A stretch of DNA of 64,000 nt from Streptomyces sp. CBMA29 (GTDB lineage Bacteria; Actinomycetota; Actinomycetes; Streptomycetales; Streptomycetaceae): assembly GCF_014596445.1 (NCBI RefSeq), contig NZ_MECL01000220.1, positions 180,440 through 244,439 on the forward strand, read 5' to 3'. Both the position numbers and the translations under genes were made by a program. The notes beneath the pieces were generated by a model. That model saw only the letters and a list, made by a program, of their open reading frames with translations, was not told the origin of the DNA and made no database searches. Of this stretch, positions 35,851-44,599 are shown one piece after another. Position 1 is the stretch's first letter; each line of letters begins with the position of its first letter.

Positions 35851-37005
35851 TTACAGGGGTACGGGGACGACCGTCAGCAGGTACGTCCCGTAGCCGAGCG
35901 AGATCCCGGCCAGCGCCGCCACCGTCACGGCGGCGGTGCGCGGCCGGGCTTTCGCGAGCGCCGCGGCGCACGGCACCAGCAGCGGGAAGGCGGGCAGCAG
36001 GAAGCGCGGCTTGCAGGAGAAGAAGCCCGCGCCGCCCAGCGCGATCACCACCAGCACCGCCGCGTACACCAGCAGCGGCAGCGGCATCCGGTCGAGCAGC
36101 GCCAGTACGAGCAGGACGGCCGCCGCCGCGCACACCGCCGTCGCCATGTAGGCGGAGAGCGTCTCGGGTTCGAGCACCATGTGCTTGACGTAGTGCAGCG
36201 CGTAGTGGCCGAAGTCGAACCGCGAGCCCCAGCGGGTCTGTACGTCGAAGTAGCCGCGGACGGCTCCGGTCCGCCAGCCCACCCAGCCGAGGTAGCCGCA
36301 CCAGCCGAGCGGCGCGGCGACGGCCGCGGCCCAGGCCCGCCAGTCGCGCGGGTCCTCGCGGCAGTGCGCGAGGGCCGCGATCGAGACGGCGGCGGCCACG
36401 GCGACGGCGTTCGGCCGGGTCAGCCCCGCGAGTACGGCCAGCAGCCCGGCGGCCGGCCAGCGGCGCGTGACGGCCGCGTACAGCGCCCAGGCCGCGAAGG
36501 CCGTCATCAGCGACTCGGTGTACGCCATCGACAGCACCACCGAGTGCGGCAGCAGCCCCCATACGAGGACCAGCGCGGTCGCCGTCCTGCGGCCGTAGCA
36601 GTGCTCGGTCACCGCGTAGATCCCCCACGCGGCGGCCACCGCGCCCGCCCACGCCACGAGCAGCGCGCACGCCACCGAGCCGACCGGGAGCACCGCGTCC
36701 GCGGCGCGCACCGTCATCGGGTAGAGCGGGAAGAAGGCCAGATCGTCGTACCGCAGGCCCGGCGCCTCCCAGGCCGGGATGAAGGTGCCGTAGCCCCACT
36801 CCGCGATGCGGTGGTACCAGATGCCGTCCCAGCTCAGGCCGAGCAGGTCGCGCGGGTGCCGGTGGGTGCGGTGCGCCCACATCGTCAGCACCACCAGGCC
36901 CGCCATCCGGGCCACGACGAAGCCCGCCACCGCGGGACCGGCCCCCGTCGCCGCCCGCACGGCCAGTGCTTTCGGCGACGACGTCACCGGTTCGACGACG
37001 ACCAA
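35851..37005 (-). CDS. PIG-V-like integral membrane mannosyltransferase
   Basis: This 384-residue polytopic protein probably starts at TTG 37005, though a nearby in-frame GTG is possible. After the first helix comes WDGIWYHRIAEWGYG, the DxxxY region of GT-C enzymes. FFPLYPMTVRAAD, LSMAYTESLMTAFAA and LAGLTRPNAVAVAAA follow, as in PIG-V/GPI mannosyltransferase II relatives. About ten membrane helices are expected. In bacteria such enzymes use polyprenyl-phosphate mannose to modify glycolipids or secreted proteins. Confidence 0.8.
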   Translation of the reverse strand: MVVVEPVTSSPKALAVRAATGAGPAVAGFVVARMAGLVVLTMWAHRTHRHPRDLLGLSWDGIWYHRIAEWGYGTFIPAWEAPGLRYDDLAFFPLYPMTVRAADAVLPVGSVACALLVAWAGAVAAAWGIYAVTEHCYGRRTATALVLVWGLLPHSVVLSMAYTESLMTAFAAWALYAAVTRRWPAAGLLAVLAGLTRPNAVAVAAAVSIAALAHCREDPRDWRAWAAAVAAPLGWCGYLGWVGWRTGAVRGYFDVQTRWGSRFDFGHYALHYVKHMVLEPETLSAYMATAVCAAAAVLLVLALLDRMPLPLLVYAAVLVVIALGGAGFFSCKPRFLLPAFPLLVPCAAALAKARPRTAAVTVAALAGISLGYGTYLLTVVPVPL

Positions 37006-37138
37006 TGGACCCGGCTCCTCGGGGGCTCGCGAACGTCTCTTAGTCGGACAAACCGACTATCGCGCTCCGCTCGCCGTGGTCCGGGTCTGACACGCCCGAG
37101 GAGGGCGGACGTTCACCCACGGTCGGATGCTGTCGGTG

Positions 37139-37238
37139 GCTCGCCTTCACCGTCGCCGGGCGGTGGTGGGTGACCGGCTCGGGCGGTCGCCGGGTGACCG
37201 CTCGGGAATCCTCGGAGCTCGCCTTCACCGTCGCCGGG
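37139..37238. repeat. 22-bp direct repeat in the leader of the acetyltransferase gene
   Basis: A 22-bp sequence beginning GCTCGCCTTCACCGTCGCC occurs at 37139-37160 and identically at 37217-37238, 78 bp apart. Between them GGTGACCG(G)CTCGGG is also doubled. The repeats lie in the 276-base gap between the divergent mannosyltransferase and acetyltransferase genes. They may be a local duplication or operator pair. Confidence 0.7.
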
Positions 37239-37281
37239 TGAGCGTCCGGCCGCGCCGGCCCCCCCGGCTTAGGGTGCGGAT

Positions 37282-37881
37282 ATGACTTCCGCATTCGCCC
37301 GCAGCCTCACCCCGCACGAGCTCACCGCAGGTGACCTGCGCCTGCGCCCCTTCGCCGAGTCCGACGAGCCCGCCGTCGCCCGCGCCATGGAGGACCCGGA
37401 GGTCCTGCGCTGGGCCGGCGGCCTGGCCGTCAACGCCGCACCGGTCGCAGACCGCGCCGCGATATGGCTGGCGCCGCGGCTGGTCTCCTGGCGCAACGGT
37501 TCGGCCGCGCTCGCCGTCACCGACGCCGCCTCGGAGGACCTGCTCGGCTACGTCACCATCCGCGACGTCCACCGCGTCCCCGGGCAGGCCGAGGCCGCGT
37601 ACTGGGTCACCCCGGCCGCCCGTGGCCGCGCCGTCGCCGCCCGCGCCCTGCACGCCGCCGCCGGCTGGGCCTTCGCCGTCCCCGCCGCCGGCGGCCTCGG
37701 CGTGTACCGCATCAGCCTCGACCACTCCCTGGCCAACCCCGCCTCCTGCCGCGTCGCCGCCCGCGCGGGCTTCCGTGAGGAGGGCCTGATGCGGGCCTTC
37801 TTCCTCGACCCGGCGGGCGCGCGCCACGACTCCCATCTGCACGCGCGGCTGGCGACGGACGCGGTCGTGCCGCCCGCGTGA
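37282..37881 (+). CDS. GNAT-family N-acetyltransferase
   Basis: This 199-residue RimJ/RimL-type protein starts at ATG 37282. Segments DLRLRPFAESDEPAVARAM, LLGYVTIRDVHR, the acetyl-CoA site VTPAARGRAVAARAL, and ANPASCRVAARAGFREEG are all typical. The substrate is unknown. A TAGGGT hexamer six bases before the start and no Shine-Dalgarno suggest a leaderless message. Confidence 0.85.
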   Translation: MTSAFARSLTPHELTAGDLRLRPFAESDEPAVARAMEDPEVLRWAGGLAVNAAPVADRAAIWLAPRLVSWRNGSAALAVTDAASEDLLGYVTIRDVHRVPGQAEAAYWVTPAARGRAVAARALHAAAGWAFAVPAAGGLGVYRISLDHSLANPASCRVAARAGFREEGLMRAFFLDPAGARHDSHLHARLATDAVVPPA

Positions 37882-37893
37882 GTACGCCGCCCT

Positions 37894-38271
37894 TCAGGAA
37901 TCCTGCTCCAGCACGGACAGCACGTTCCCGGCCGGGTCGGTGAACCACGCGATCAGCGGCCCGCCGCCGCGGAAGATCCCCTTCGCGTCCGTCGGCATCC
38001 CCTCGTACCGCTCGAACCGCACACCCCGGCGGCCCAGTTCGTCCACGGCCGCGTCGATGTCCGGGACGGGGAAGTTGAGAATCGTGAACGTCGCGGGCCG
38101 GTGGTCCGCGCCCTTCGGGTACACCAGCACCTCGCGGTCCCCCGCGAGGTGCAGCGTCAGCAGCCCGTTCGCCTCGGACACCCGAATCCCGAGCGTCTCC
38201 CCGTAGAACGTCCTCGCCGCTTCCACGTCGTCCACCGAGAACCCGCTGAACGCCTGCGTCTCTCCGAACAT
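37894..38271 (-). CDS. VOC (glyoxalase/bleomycin resistance) family protein
   Basis: This 125-residue protein starts at ATG 38271. It has the paired beta-alpha-beta-beta-beta pattern: FSVDDVEAARTFYGETLGI, LNFPVPDIDAAVDELGRRG, and WFTDPAGNVLSVLEQ. Family members bind a metal and act in thiol chemistry or antibiotic binding. The role here is unknown. Confidence 0.85.
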   Translation of the reverse strand: MFGETQAFSGFSVDDVEAARTFYGETLGIRVSEANGLLTLHLAGDREVLVYPKGADHRPATFTILNFPVPDIDAAVDELGRRGVRFERYEGMPTDAKGIFRGGGPLIAWFTDPAGNVLSVLEQDS

Positions 38272-38346
38272 GACCGCTCCCTGTTCCTCGTAGGTACACC
38301 TCCCCCTACGACCGCCGGGGCACGGAAAACTCATCGCTCCCGGGAG

Positions 38347-38784
38347 CTAGAGATCGTCCGGGAGCAGACGGAAGCACTTGTGGCGGCCGAGCGGCCGTAC
38401 GGCACGGAAGTCGCGCCGGTCGAGGGTGAGGACGGCGTCGGTGTCGTAGTCGGAGGCGAGGGCGACGTTCACGGCGTCGGCGAGGTCGAGGTCGAGCGCG
38501 CCGTACCGGACGCGTACGGACTGGGCCGTCGCCAGGTGGGTCTCGGTGATCTCCGGTACGACGATGCGACTCATCCGCATCCAGCGGCGGATGTCGTCGA
38601 CGGCGCTCATCGCCGCTTCGCGGCCCAGCTCGCGGGTGGCGACGTGGTCGATCTCGGCGAGCAGAAGCGGGGACATCACGAGAAGACCGGCGGTCAGCAG
38701 GGCTTCGTTGGCTCCCCGGTGTTCCGGGTGGGTGGAGTCGAGTGCGGCCAGCAGGCCGGAGGTGTCGGCGACGACGATGATCAC
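38347..38784 (-). CDS. vapC: VapC-type PIN-domain ribonuclease toxin
   Basis: This 145-residue protein starts at GTG 38784, overlapping the antitoxin stop by four bases. PIN acidic residues are visible: ADTSGLLAALD near the N terminus, SPLLLAEIDH in the middle, and DLDLADAVNVALASDYDTD with DRRDF toward the C terminus. It should cleave RNA (often tRNA) when free of antitoxin. Unlike the two vapC remnants at 4.6 and 7.6 kb, it appears intact. Confidence 0.88.
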   Translation of the reverse strand: MIIVVADTSGLLAALDSTHPEHRGANEALLTAGLLVMSPLLLAEIDHVATRELGREAAMSAVDDIRRWMRMSRIVVPEITETHLATAQSVRVRYGALDLDLADAVNVALASDYDTDAVLTLDRRDFRAVRPLGRHKCFRLLPDDL

Positions 38785-39041
38785 GCGGTGGTTCCGGATC
38801 CGTTCTCACGTCGGACGGCGTCGGCCACGGCTTCGCGCACGTCGTGCTTGGTCGGCGTGCGGCCGGAGCCCTCGAAGGTGCGGGAGAACAGGGGCTCGTC
38901 CCAGACGCGGTTGGCCATGGCGGCGAGGTGGATGCCCTGGCGGATGATCTCGGCCTCGCTGATGCCGCGCCGAGCCGCGGCTTCTTTGATGATCGCCAGA
39001 TCTTCCGGGTCGGCGTAGACGTTGGTGCGCTTCATGGACAT
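38781..39041 (-). CDS. vapB: ribbon-helix-helix antitoxin for the adjacent VapC
   Basis: The likely start is MSMKRT at 39041, giving 86 residues; an upstream ATG at 39059 adds six. The N-terminal MKRTNVYADPEDLAIIKEAA and ISEAEIIRQGIHLAA form a CopG/RHH DNA-binding domain. The C-terminal tail (FSRTFEGSGRTPT) would bind the toxin. It overlaps vapC, and direct repeats lie across its start region. Confidence 0.85.
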   Translation of the reverse strand: MSMKRTNVYADPEDLAIIKEAAARRGISEAEIIRQGIHLAAMANRVWDEPLFSRTFEGSGRTPTKHDVREAVADAVRRENGSGTTA

Positions 39042-39065
39042 GTACCAAGAGTAGTCCATGTACCA
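39039..39065. promoter_or_regulatory. likely vapBC operator: CATGTACCA direct repeats
   Basis: CATGTACCA occurs at 39039-39047 and 39057-39065, 18 bp apart, over the start of the antitoxin gene. RHH antitoxins bind such paired sites and autoregulate. The first copy overlaps the preferred start codon itself, so the message would have little or no leader. Confidence 0.55.
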
Positions 39066-39084
39066 CGTCGGTGTATGTGATTGC

Positions 39085-41187
39085 CTACCGCCGCGTCCTG
39101 ACCAGCAGATACACGAAGTAGGGCGCCCCGATGACGGCAGTCATCAGGCCCGCGCCGAGCTGGGCGGGGGCGATGACCGTGCGGCCGAGGAGGTCGGCGA
39201 CGGAGACGAGGGTGGCGCCGAGGAGGACGGCGACGGGGATGACGCGGATGTGGCGGCGGCCGACGAGGGCGCGGGCGGCGTGCGGGGCGACGAGGCCGAC
39301 GAAGCCAATGGTGCCCGCGGCGGCGACCGCGGTGGCGCTGAGCAGGACGCTGACGGCCAGCAGGCCGAGGCGGGTCGGCCCGAGGGCGAGGCCGAGCAGG
39401 CGCGGGGTGTCGTCGTCGAGCGAGACGAGGTCGAGTTCGGCGCGGCGGGAGAAGGCCACGGCGGCGCCGACGACGAGGACGGCCGCGACCGGCAGCACAT
39501 CGGGCATGGTCCTGCCGTACGTCGAACCGGACAGCCAGATCAGCGCCTTCGTCGCGTTGAACGGGTCGGTGAGGACGATGAGCAGGCTGATCAGGGCCGA
39601 GGTCCCGGCGGCGGCGCCGACGCCGACCAGGACGAGCCGGTTCTGCTGGAAGCCGCCCCGGGCGCAGAGCCCGAAGACGATCGCGGCGGTGGCCGCCGCG
39701 CCCGCGAAGGCCGCGCCGGCCACGCTCCAGGACCCGGCCGTCGGCACGGTGGTGACCAGCAGCACGGCCCCGAGACCGGCGCCGCCCGAGACGCCGAGGA
39801 TGCCGGGTTCGGCGAGCGGATTGCGGGTGACGGCCTGGACGAGCGTCCCGGACAGGGCGAGCGCGGCGCCCGCGAGCAGCGCGGCGAGCACGCGGGGCAC
39901 GCGGGTGTCGAGGACGAAGGTGACGACGTGGTCGGCCCTGCCCTGCGCCCAGTTCACGACGTCGCCGAGCAGCAGCTTGGTGTCGCCGAGGAGCACCGCC
40001 GCGACGACCGCGGCGACGAACACGGCCACGAGTACGGCCAGGACGGCGGCGAACGCCGCCCTGCTGGGGATGCGCAGCCGGTCCGGCGCGGCGGACGCGC
40101 CGGAGCCGCGGGTGCGCAGCGCGATCACGACGAGGAACACGGAGCCCGCGACGCTCGTGACGACCCCGGTGGGCACGGCGACCGCCGACTCGGCGCTGAC
40201 CGTGGCCCGCAGCAGCACGTCGGAGCCGAGAACCAGCGCCGCACCGGCGAGCCCGGCGACCGGAACGGCCGCCCGCGCCCTGACCAGGCCGCGGAACCGC
40301 CGGGCCAGCGGCCGGACGAGCGCGGGCGCGCACAGGCCGACGAAGCCGATCGGCCCGGCCAGCGTCACCGCCGCCGCGGACAGCAGCGTCGTGAGCAGGA
40401 CGACCGTGACGCGGGTGCCCAGGACCGGCACGCCGAGCCCGCGGGCCGCGTCGTCGCCGAGCGCGAGCGCGTCGATGCGGCGGCCGGCCAGCAGCAGTCC
40501 GAGCAGGGCGAGCAGCGCGATCGGCGCCATCTGGTTCACGCCGGCGAAGCCGTTCTGGCTGATGCTGCCCTGGCTCCACTGGTAGAGGCCGTTGGTCTGC
40601 TCGGGGAAGAGCAGGAGCAGCGCGTCGGTGACCGAGCCGAGGCCGAGCGCGAGGGCGCTGCCCGCCAGCACCAGCCGTACGGTCCCGGCCCCGAGCCCGG
40701 ACAGCGCGAGCACGAGCGCCGCCGCCGCGAGACCGCCGACGAAGGCGACGCCCGAGGAGGCGAGCAGCGGCAGCGAGGCGCCGGTGACGGTGAGGATGCC
40801 GAGCGCCAGGTACGAGCCCGCGTTGACCGCGAGCGTGTCGGGCGCGGCGAGTACGTTCCGGCTGACCGCCTGGAGCGCGGCTCCGGCCGCGCCGAGCGCG
40901 ACGCCGACGACGAGGCCCGCGACCATGCGCGGCAGCCGCGAGGCGATGACCACGGAGGCGTCGCCGTGCTCCGCGCGGCCGGTCAGCGCCTTCCACACCT
41001 CGCCCGCGCCGACGTCGGCGGTGCCCTGCGTGATGTCGGCGACGGCGAGGACGGCGACCGCGAGGACGAGGACCAGGACGAGGACCAGTCCGGCCGTCAG
41101 CGCGGTCGCGCCCGCGCCCGGGGCGGGCGCGGCCGTCCGTGCGTCGGCCGCGGGCTCGGTGGCGCGCGGGGGAGTCGTGACGCTCAC
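39085..41187 (-). CDS. fused double FecCD siderophore permease
   Basis: This 700-residue protein starts at GTG 41187, 20 bases after the binding-protein gene; a longer upstream frame overlaps that gene. Two FecCD permease domains are fused as in FhuB. Each repeat has an RLPRMVAGLVVG or RVPRVLAALLAG start motif, NVLAAPDTLAVNAG or NPLAEPGILGVSGG, and a GPIGFVGLCAP or GTIGFVGLVAPHAAR loop that contacts the ATPase. About 20 membrane helices are expected. It imports ferric siderophore with the neighbouring lipoprotein and ATPase. Confidence 0.92.
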   Translation of the reverse strand: MSVTTPPRATEPAADARTAAPAPGAGATALTAGLVLVLVLVLAVAVLAVADITQGTADVGAGEVWKALTGRAEHGDASVVIASRLPRMVAGLVVGVALGAAGAALQAVSRNVLAAPDTLAVNAGSYLALGILTVTGASLPLLASSGVAFVGGLAAAALVLALSGLGAGTVRLVLAGSALALGLGSVTDALLLLFPEQTNGLYQWSQGSISQNGFAGVNQMAPIALLALLGLLLAGRRIDALALGDDAARGLGVPVLGTRVTVVLLTTLLSAAAVTLAGPIGFVGLCAPALVRPLARRFRGLVRARAAVPVAGLAGAALVLGSDVLLRATVSAESAVAVPTGVVTSVAGSVFLVVIALRTRGSGASAAPDRLRIPSRAAFAAVLAVLVAVFVAAVVAAVLLGDTKLLLGDVVNWAQGRADHVVTFVLDTRVPRVLAALLAGAALALSGTLVQAVTRNPLAEPGILGVSGGAGLGAVLLVTTVPTAGSWSVAGAAFAGAAATAAIVFGLCARGGFQQNRLVLVGVGAAAGTSALISLLIVLTDPFNATKALIWLSGSTYGRTMPDVLPVAAVLVVGAAVAFSRRAELDLVSLDDDTPRLLGLALGPTRLGLLAVSVLLSATAVAAAGTIGFVGLVAPHAARALVGRRHIRVIPVAVLLGATLVSVADLLGRTVIAPAQLGAGLMTAVIGAPYFVYLLVRTRR

Positions 41188-41207
41188 GGCGCTGCTTCGC
41201 CCTTTCG

Positions 41208-42221
41208 CTACTTCGTGAGGGCGGCGACGACGGCGTCCACGTACGCCTCCATCGACGCGGGACCGCCGAACATCCAGACGCCGTCGGGCAGTCGGCTGAC
41301 ATGGCCCGCCTTGACGAAGGGCAGCGACTTCCACACGGCGTTCTTGGCGAGGGCGTCGGCGAAGGGGTCGCCGTCCGAGGCGTTCGCGATGTAGGTGAAG
41401 CGGATGTCACCGAGCCCGGTGAGGCCCTCGACGTCGGTGGTGGCCAGGCCGTAGTCCTTGTCGCCCTTGACCTTCCAGGCGTTCGTGAGGCCGATCCGCT
41501 CGTTGACGTTCCCGATCAGGGAGCCGCTGGTGTACGGGCGTATCGAGACCTGGTTGGCCTGTACGTACGCGTCCCCGAAGGCGTACGGAGTGCCGGCGAG
41601 ACCGGCGTCCGCGAGGGCCTTCCTGCCCTCCGCGAGCTTCGCGTCGAACGCCTGCTTGACCTCGGTCGCCTTCCGCGTGGTGCCGGTCGCCTGCGCGATG
41701 AGGTCGAGGGACGTCGTCATCAGGCCGATCTGATCGGTGGCGTCGGCGGACCTCATCTGGAGGACGGGGGCGATCTTCCGCAGTTGGGTCACGGCGGACG
41801 CGGTGAGGTCGGTGGTCGCGACGATGAGGTCGGGCGACAGGGCCGCGATCGTGTCCATGCTCGGCTCGCCGCGGGTGCCGATGTCCTTGGGGGAGTTCTT
41901 CAGCGGGGCGGCCTTGTCCCAGTCCGTGTACCCCTTCACGTCGGCGACGCCGACCGGGTCGACGCCGAGCGAGACCAGGTCCTCGACGACGTTCCACTCG
42001 GTGCCGATGACCTTGGTGGCGGGCGCGTCGAGGCTTACCCGCGTACCGCTGGCGTCGGTGAGGGTGATCGGCCCCGAGGCCGAAGCGGAGGCGGAGTCCG
42101 TGGTCTTGACCGACTCGTCGGCGGCGGAGTGCGTCGTTCCGCATCCGGTCAGTCCGGTCAGGGAGAGGGCCGCGGCGGCGGCGACGGCGGCTGTTGCGGC
42201 GGGTACGGGGAGGCGTCTCAT
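41208..42221 (-). CDS. FecB/FepB-type siderophore-binding lipoprotein
   Basis: This 337-residue precursor has a signal peptide and lipobox (SLTGLTGCGTT), so it is anchored outside the membrane. The periplasmic-binding fold features TKVIGTEWNVVEDLVSLGV, TIAALSPDLIVATTD and VSRLPDGVWMFGGPASM. It overlaps the ATPase gene stop by four bases, so the transcript order is ATPase, binding protein, permease. Confidence 0.92.
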   Translation of the reverse strand: MRRLPVPAATAAVAAAAALSLTGLTGCGTTHSAADESVKTTDSASASASGPITLTDASGTRVSLDAPATKVIGTEWNVVEDLVSLGVDPVGVADVKGYTDWDKAAPLKNSPKDIGTRGEPSMDTIAALSPDLIVATTDLTASAVTQLRKIAPVLQMRSADATDQIGLMTTSLDLIAQATGTTRKATEVKQAFDAKLAEGRKALADAGLAGTPYAFGDAYVQANQVSIRPYTSGSLIGNVNERIGLTNAWKVKGDKDYGLATTDVEGLTGLGDIRFTYIANASDGDPFADALAKNAVWKSLPFVKAGHVSRLPDGVWMFGGPASMEAYVDAVVAALTK

Positions 42222-43162
42222 GAGGTGGAGTGGAGCCTTTCGCTTCTGTTCCGGTCGCTTGTGTTGCGGTTGCTTGTGCTGCGGTTGTTTACGTTCCGGT
42301 CGCTTGTGTTCTGCTTCTCGGCTTGGCCTCTGCTGTGGTGGCGGCCGACGGCACGGGTCCGCAGCCGGCCGGTCGAGGGGTCGGTGTCGACGTCGACCCG
42401 GATGCCGTAGACCTCGGTGAGGCGTTCGGGGGTCAGGACGTCCTCGGGCAGGCCGTCGGCGACGATCCGGCCGTCGTGGAGCAGCGCGACGCGGTCGGCG
42501 ACGGCCGCCGCCTGGTCGAGGTCGTGCAGGACGACGCCGACCGCGATCCCGTGGTCGTCGGCGAGGTCGCGGATCAGGTCGAGCAGTTCGATCTGGTACC
42601 GCAGGTCGAGATACGTCGTCGGCTCGTCGAGCAGCAGCACGCCGGTCTCCTGCGCGAGGCAGCTCGCGAGCCAGACCCGCTGGAGCTGTCCCCCCGACAG
42701 GTGCTCGACGCCCCGCGCGGCCAGGTGCTCGACCCCGGTCAGCCTCAGCGCCCGCTCCACCGCGCCGGTCCCGCCCGGGTCCGGCCGGCCCCAGCGCCCC
42801 CGGTGCGGATACCGGCCGAACTCCACGACGTCCCGCACGCTCAGCCCGCTCGGCGTCGGCCGCCCCTGTGTCAGCAGCGCCACCCGCCGCGCGAACTCCC
42901 GTGACGTGAGCTGGAATCCGTCCGTCCCCGCGTCCAGCGTCAGCGCGCCCTCCCGGGCCCGCTGCAACCGCGCCAGCGTCCGCAGCAGCGTCGACTTCCC
43001 ACTGCCGTTCGGCCCCACCAGCGCCGTCACCTCGCCCGGCCGCAGCGACACGGCGGCGTCATGCACGACATCCACCCGGTCGTACGCGACCGTCATCCCT
43101 GTCGCCGCCAACTCATGCCCCCGCGAAGGCGGCCCGCCGCCAGCACTCTCCCCAGCTCTCAC
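42218..43162 (-). CDS. FecE-type siderophore ABC transporter ATPase with unusual tail
   Basis: This 314-residue ATPase has Walker A GPNGSGKSTL, signature HLSGGQLQRVWLAS, Walker B LLLDEPTTYLD and the switch histidine in GVVLHDLDQ. The last 30 residues are a low-complexity Asn/Ser/Arg/Thr tail encoded by imperfect repeats around CGGTCGCTTGTGTT (NTSDR units). It starts just downstream of an iron box and heads the operon. Confidence 0.92.
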   Translation of the reverse strand: MRAGESAGGGPPSRGHELAATGMTVAYDRVDVVHDAAVSLRPGEVTALVGPNGSGKSTLLRTLARLQRAREGALTLDAGTDGFQLTSREFARRVALLTQGRPTPSGLSVRDVVEFGRYPHRGRWGRPDPGGTGAVERALRLTGVEHLAARGVEHLSGGQLQRVWLASCLAQETGVLLLDEPTTYLDLRYQIELLDLIRDLADDHGIAVGVVLHDLDQAAAVADRVALLHDGRIVADGLPEDVLTPERLTEVYGIRVDVDTDPSTGRLRTRAVGRHHSRGQAEKQNTSDRNVNNRSTSNRNTSDRNRSERLHSTS

Positions 43163-43167
43163 ATCAC

Positions 43168-43186
43168 TTAGGTTAGCCTAACCTAA
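43168..43186. promoter_or_regulatory. iron box (DmdR/IdeR-type operator)
   Basis: TTAGGTTAGCCTAACCTAA is a perfect 19-bp palindrome matching the actinobacterial iron box. It starts six bases before the start codon of the siderophore ATPase gene, so iron-loaded DmdR should repress the operon. It could also influence the divergent broken HEAT gene. Confidence 0.92.
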
Positions 43187-43248
43187 TTCCCCCCTCCCGC
43201 CGGGGTCACCTTTGCCCCTCCGGGGCTCGACTTCTCTAGGCTCCGCTG

Positions 43249-44175
43249 GTGGACAACTTGGGGCCGGGGCGCCCTGGCGCGTGGGCGGAGTTGGACAAGC
43301 GCCTCCGCGATCACGTCGGAGCCCCGTACTTCGCCCCGACCGCCACCGCTCTCCTCGGCCTTCTCCCCGCCCTCGACCCGCACCACCGCCGCAGGGTCCT
43401 CGACCTGCTCGCCCGGCAGGCCGACCTGCTCTCCGGGAAGCGGTGCCGGGAGGATCGGCTGGCGCTGGCCGCGCTGGTGGCCGCCCGGCCATGGGCGGTC
43501 CCGTTCCTCTCCGACCCGCATCCGGGCGTGAGGACCTGCGCGGCCTTGTTCCTGGGGGAGGTGCCGGGCGACGACGCGTCGGCCCTCGACGGCCCTCGAC
43601 GGCCTCAGGGAACAGGCCGCGGTGGAATCGGACCCGACGGCCCTGCAAGCCCAACTACTGGCTCTGGGCAGCCTGTCGGCGCACAGCGCGGTCACCGACG
43701 CGTTCTGGCTCCGGCCCTGTCTGACGCACGCCGACCCCCTGGTCCGGCTGGCCGCGATCCGAGCCGCCTTGCCGACCGTGACGACACCCGCCGCCGCCAG
43801 GGGACTTGGCCGCACGGCCGGAACCGCCTTCGTCGCGTTCGGTACCGCGTCCCTGCCCGACGTGCAGTGGCGGTCCCAGGTGCGTGAGGCGGTCCGCGGC
43901 TTCGCGGATCCGCTGCGGGCGCACCCGCGGGAGGCGCTGGAACTGGTCGGCGCGTTGGCCGGGGCCGCGAGGGCGGACCTGCGCCGCGCCGCCCTGGTGG
44001 CCGCTAACACCCAACTGCGGTACTGACGGCGTCCGTCGGCCGGGTTGTGGGAAGTGGTCGTCGCGGGACTGGACGACGAGGACCGGGTCCCCGCAGAAGC
44101 GCTCGACATGAACGGCTCCGCCTGGACGAACAGATCTGCCGCGCGGCCACGGAGGCGCTGGACCGTATCGGCTGA
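43249..44175 (+). pseudogene. HEAT-repeat-like gene broken by a 10-bp duplication and further lesions
   Basis: The frame from GTG 43249 encodes HEAT-like helices (RTCAALFLGEVPGDDASALDG), then goes out of register at 43581-43600, where GGCCCTCGAC is present twice. Removing one copy restores AALDGLREQAAVESD and the frame continuing through 43.6-44.0 kb (HADPLVRLAAIRAALP). A TGA at 44026 replaces an expected Trp, after which LWEVVVAGLDDEDRV continues, and another shift leads to the end EQICRAATEALDRIG at 44175. A TAGGCT hexamer seven bases before the start suggests a leaderless origin. It is a recent pseudogene. Confidence 0.72.
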
Positions 44176-44177
44176 GC

Positions 44178-44575
44178 CACCTCGGCAGTCCGGCCCCCGC
44201 TCAGCCGTTGAACGCCTGCGGAACCTTGACGCCGCTTCGGTGAGGATTTCGGGGCGTTTGCAGAAGGGAAAGCGGACTTGGGTGCGGCCGGCGGTGGGGT
44301 GGTCGTAGAAGTCGGAGTTGGGGACGGCGACGACGCCGCATTTCTCGGATAGCGCGCGGCAGAAGGTCAGGGCGTCGGTGCCGGGGGAGAGGTGGGTGAT
44401 GTCGGTGGTGATGAAGTACGTGCCTTGGGGTTCGTACACGGTGAAGCCGGCGTCGGTCAGGGCGAGGGCCTCGGCGACGGCGTACTGGAAGGGGCCGGAG
44501 GCGACGTAGGTCAGGAACTGCTTGGTGGTGCGGACGGCCGCGACCAGTCCACGCGACCCCGTCACCCAGACCACG
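44178..44575 (-). pseudogene. truncated copy of the aminotransferase 3' region
   Basis: The minus strand repeats the C-terminal third of the aminotransferase at 47.2-48.4 kb, from WVTGSR to near the end (RTTKQFLTYVASGPFQYAVA, then EPQGTYFITTDITHLSP). It carries scattered substitutions and a 69-bp in-frame deletion between two GGCGTCGG(T/G)CAG repeats. The similarity stops just after the point in the gene where phage TG1 integrates in related species. The other side of the break is a serine-integrase remnant, so this is probably the displaced 3' half left by an integration event. Confidence 0.8.
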
Positions 44576-44599
44576 CCGTTTTTATGCACTCATTCGTAT

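Noticed and set aside
37139..37238. Two 22-bp repeats considered as a CRISPR array
   Set aside because: Only two copies, no further units, no cas genes.
39058..41394. Long plus-strand frame opposite the FecCD permease
   Set aside because: Gly/Asp/Arg-rich shadow of a clear membrane protein.
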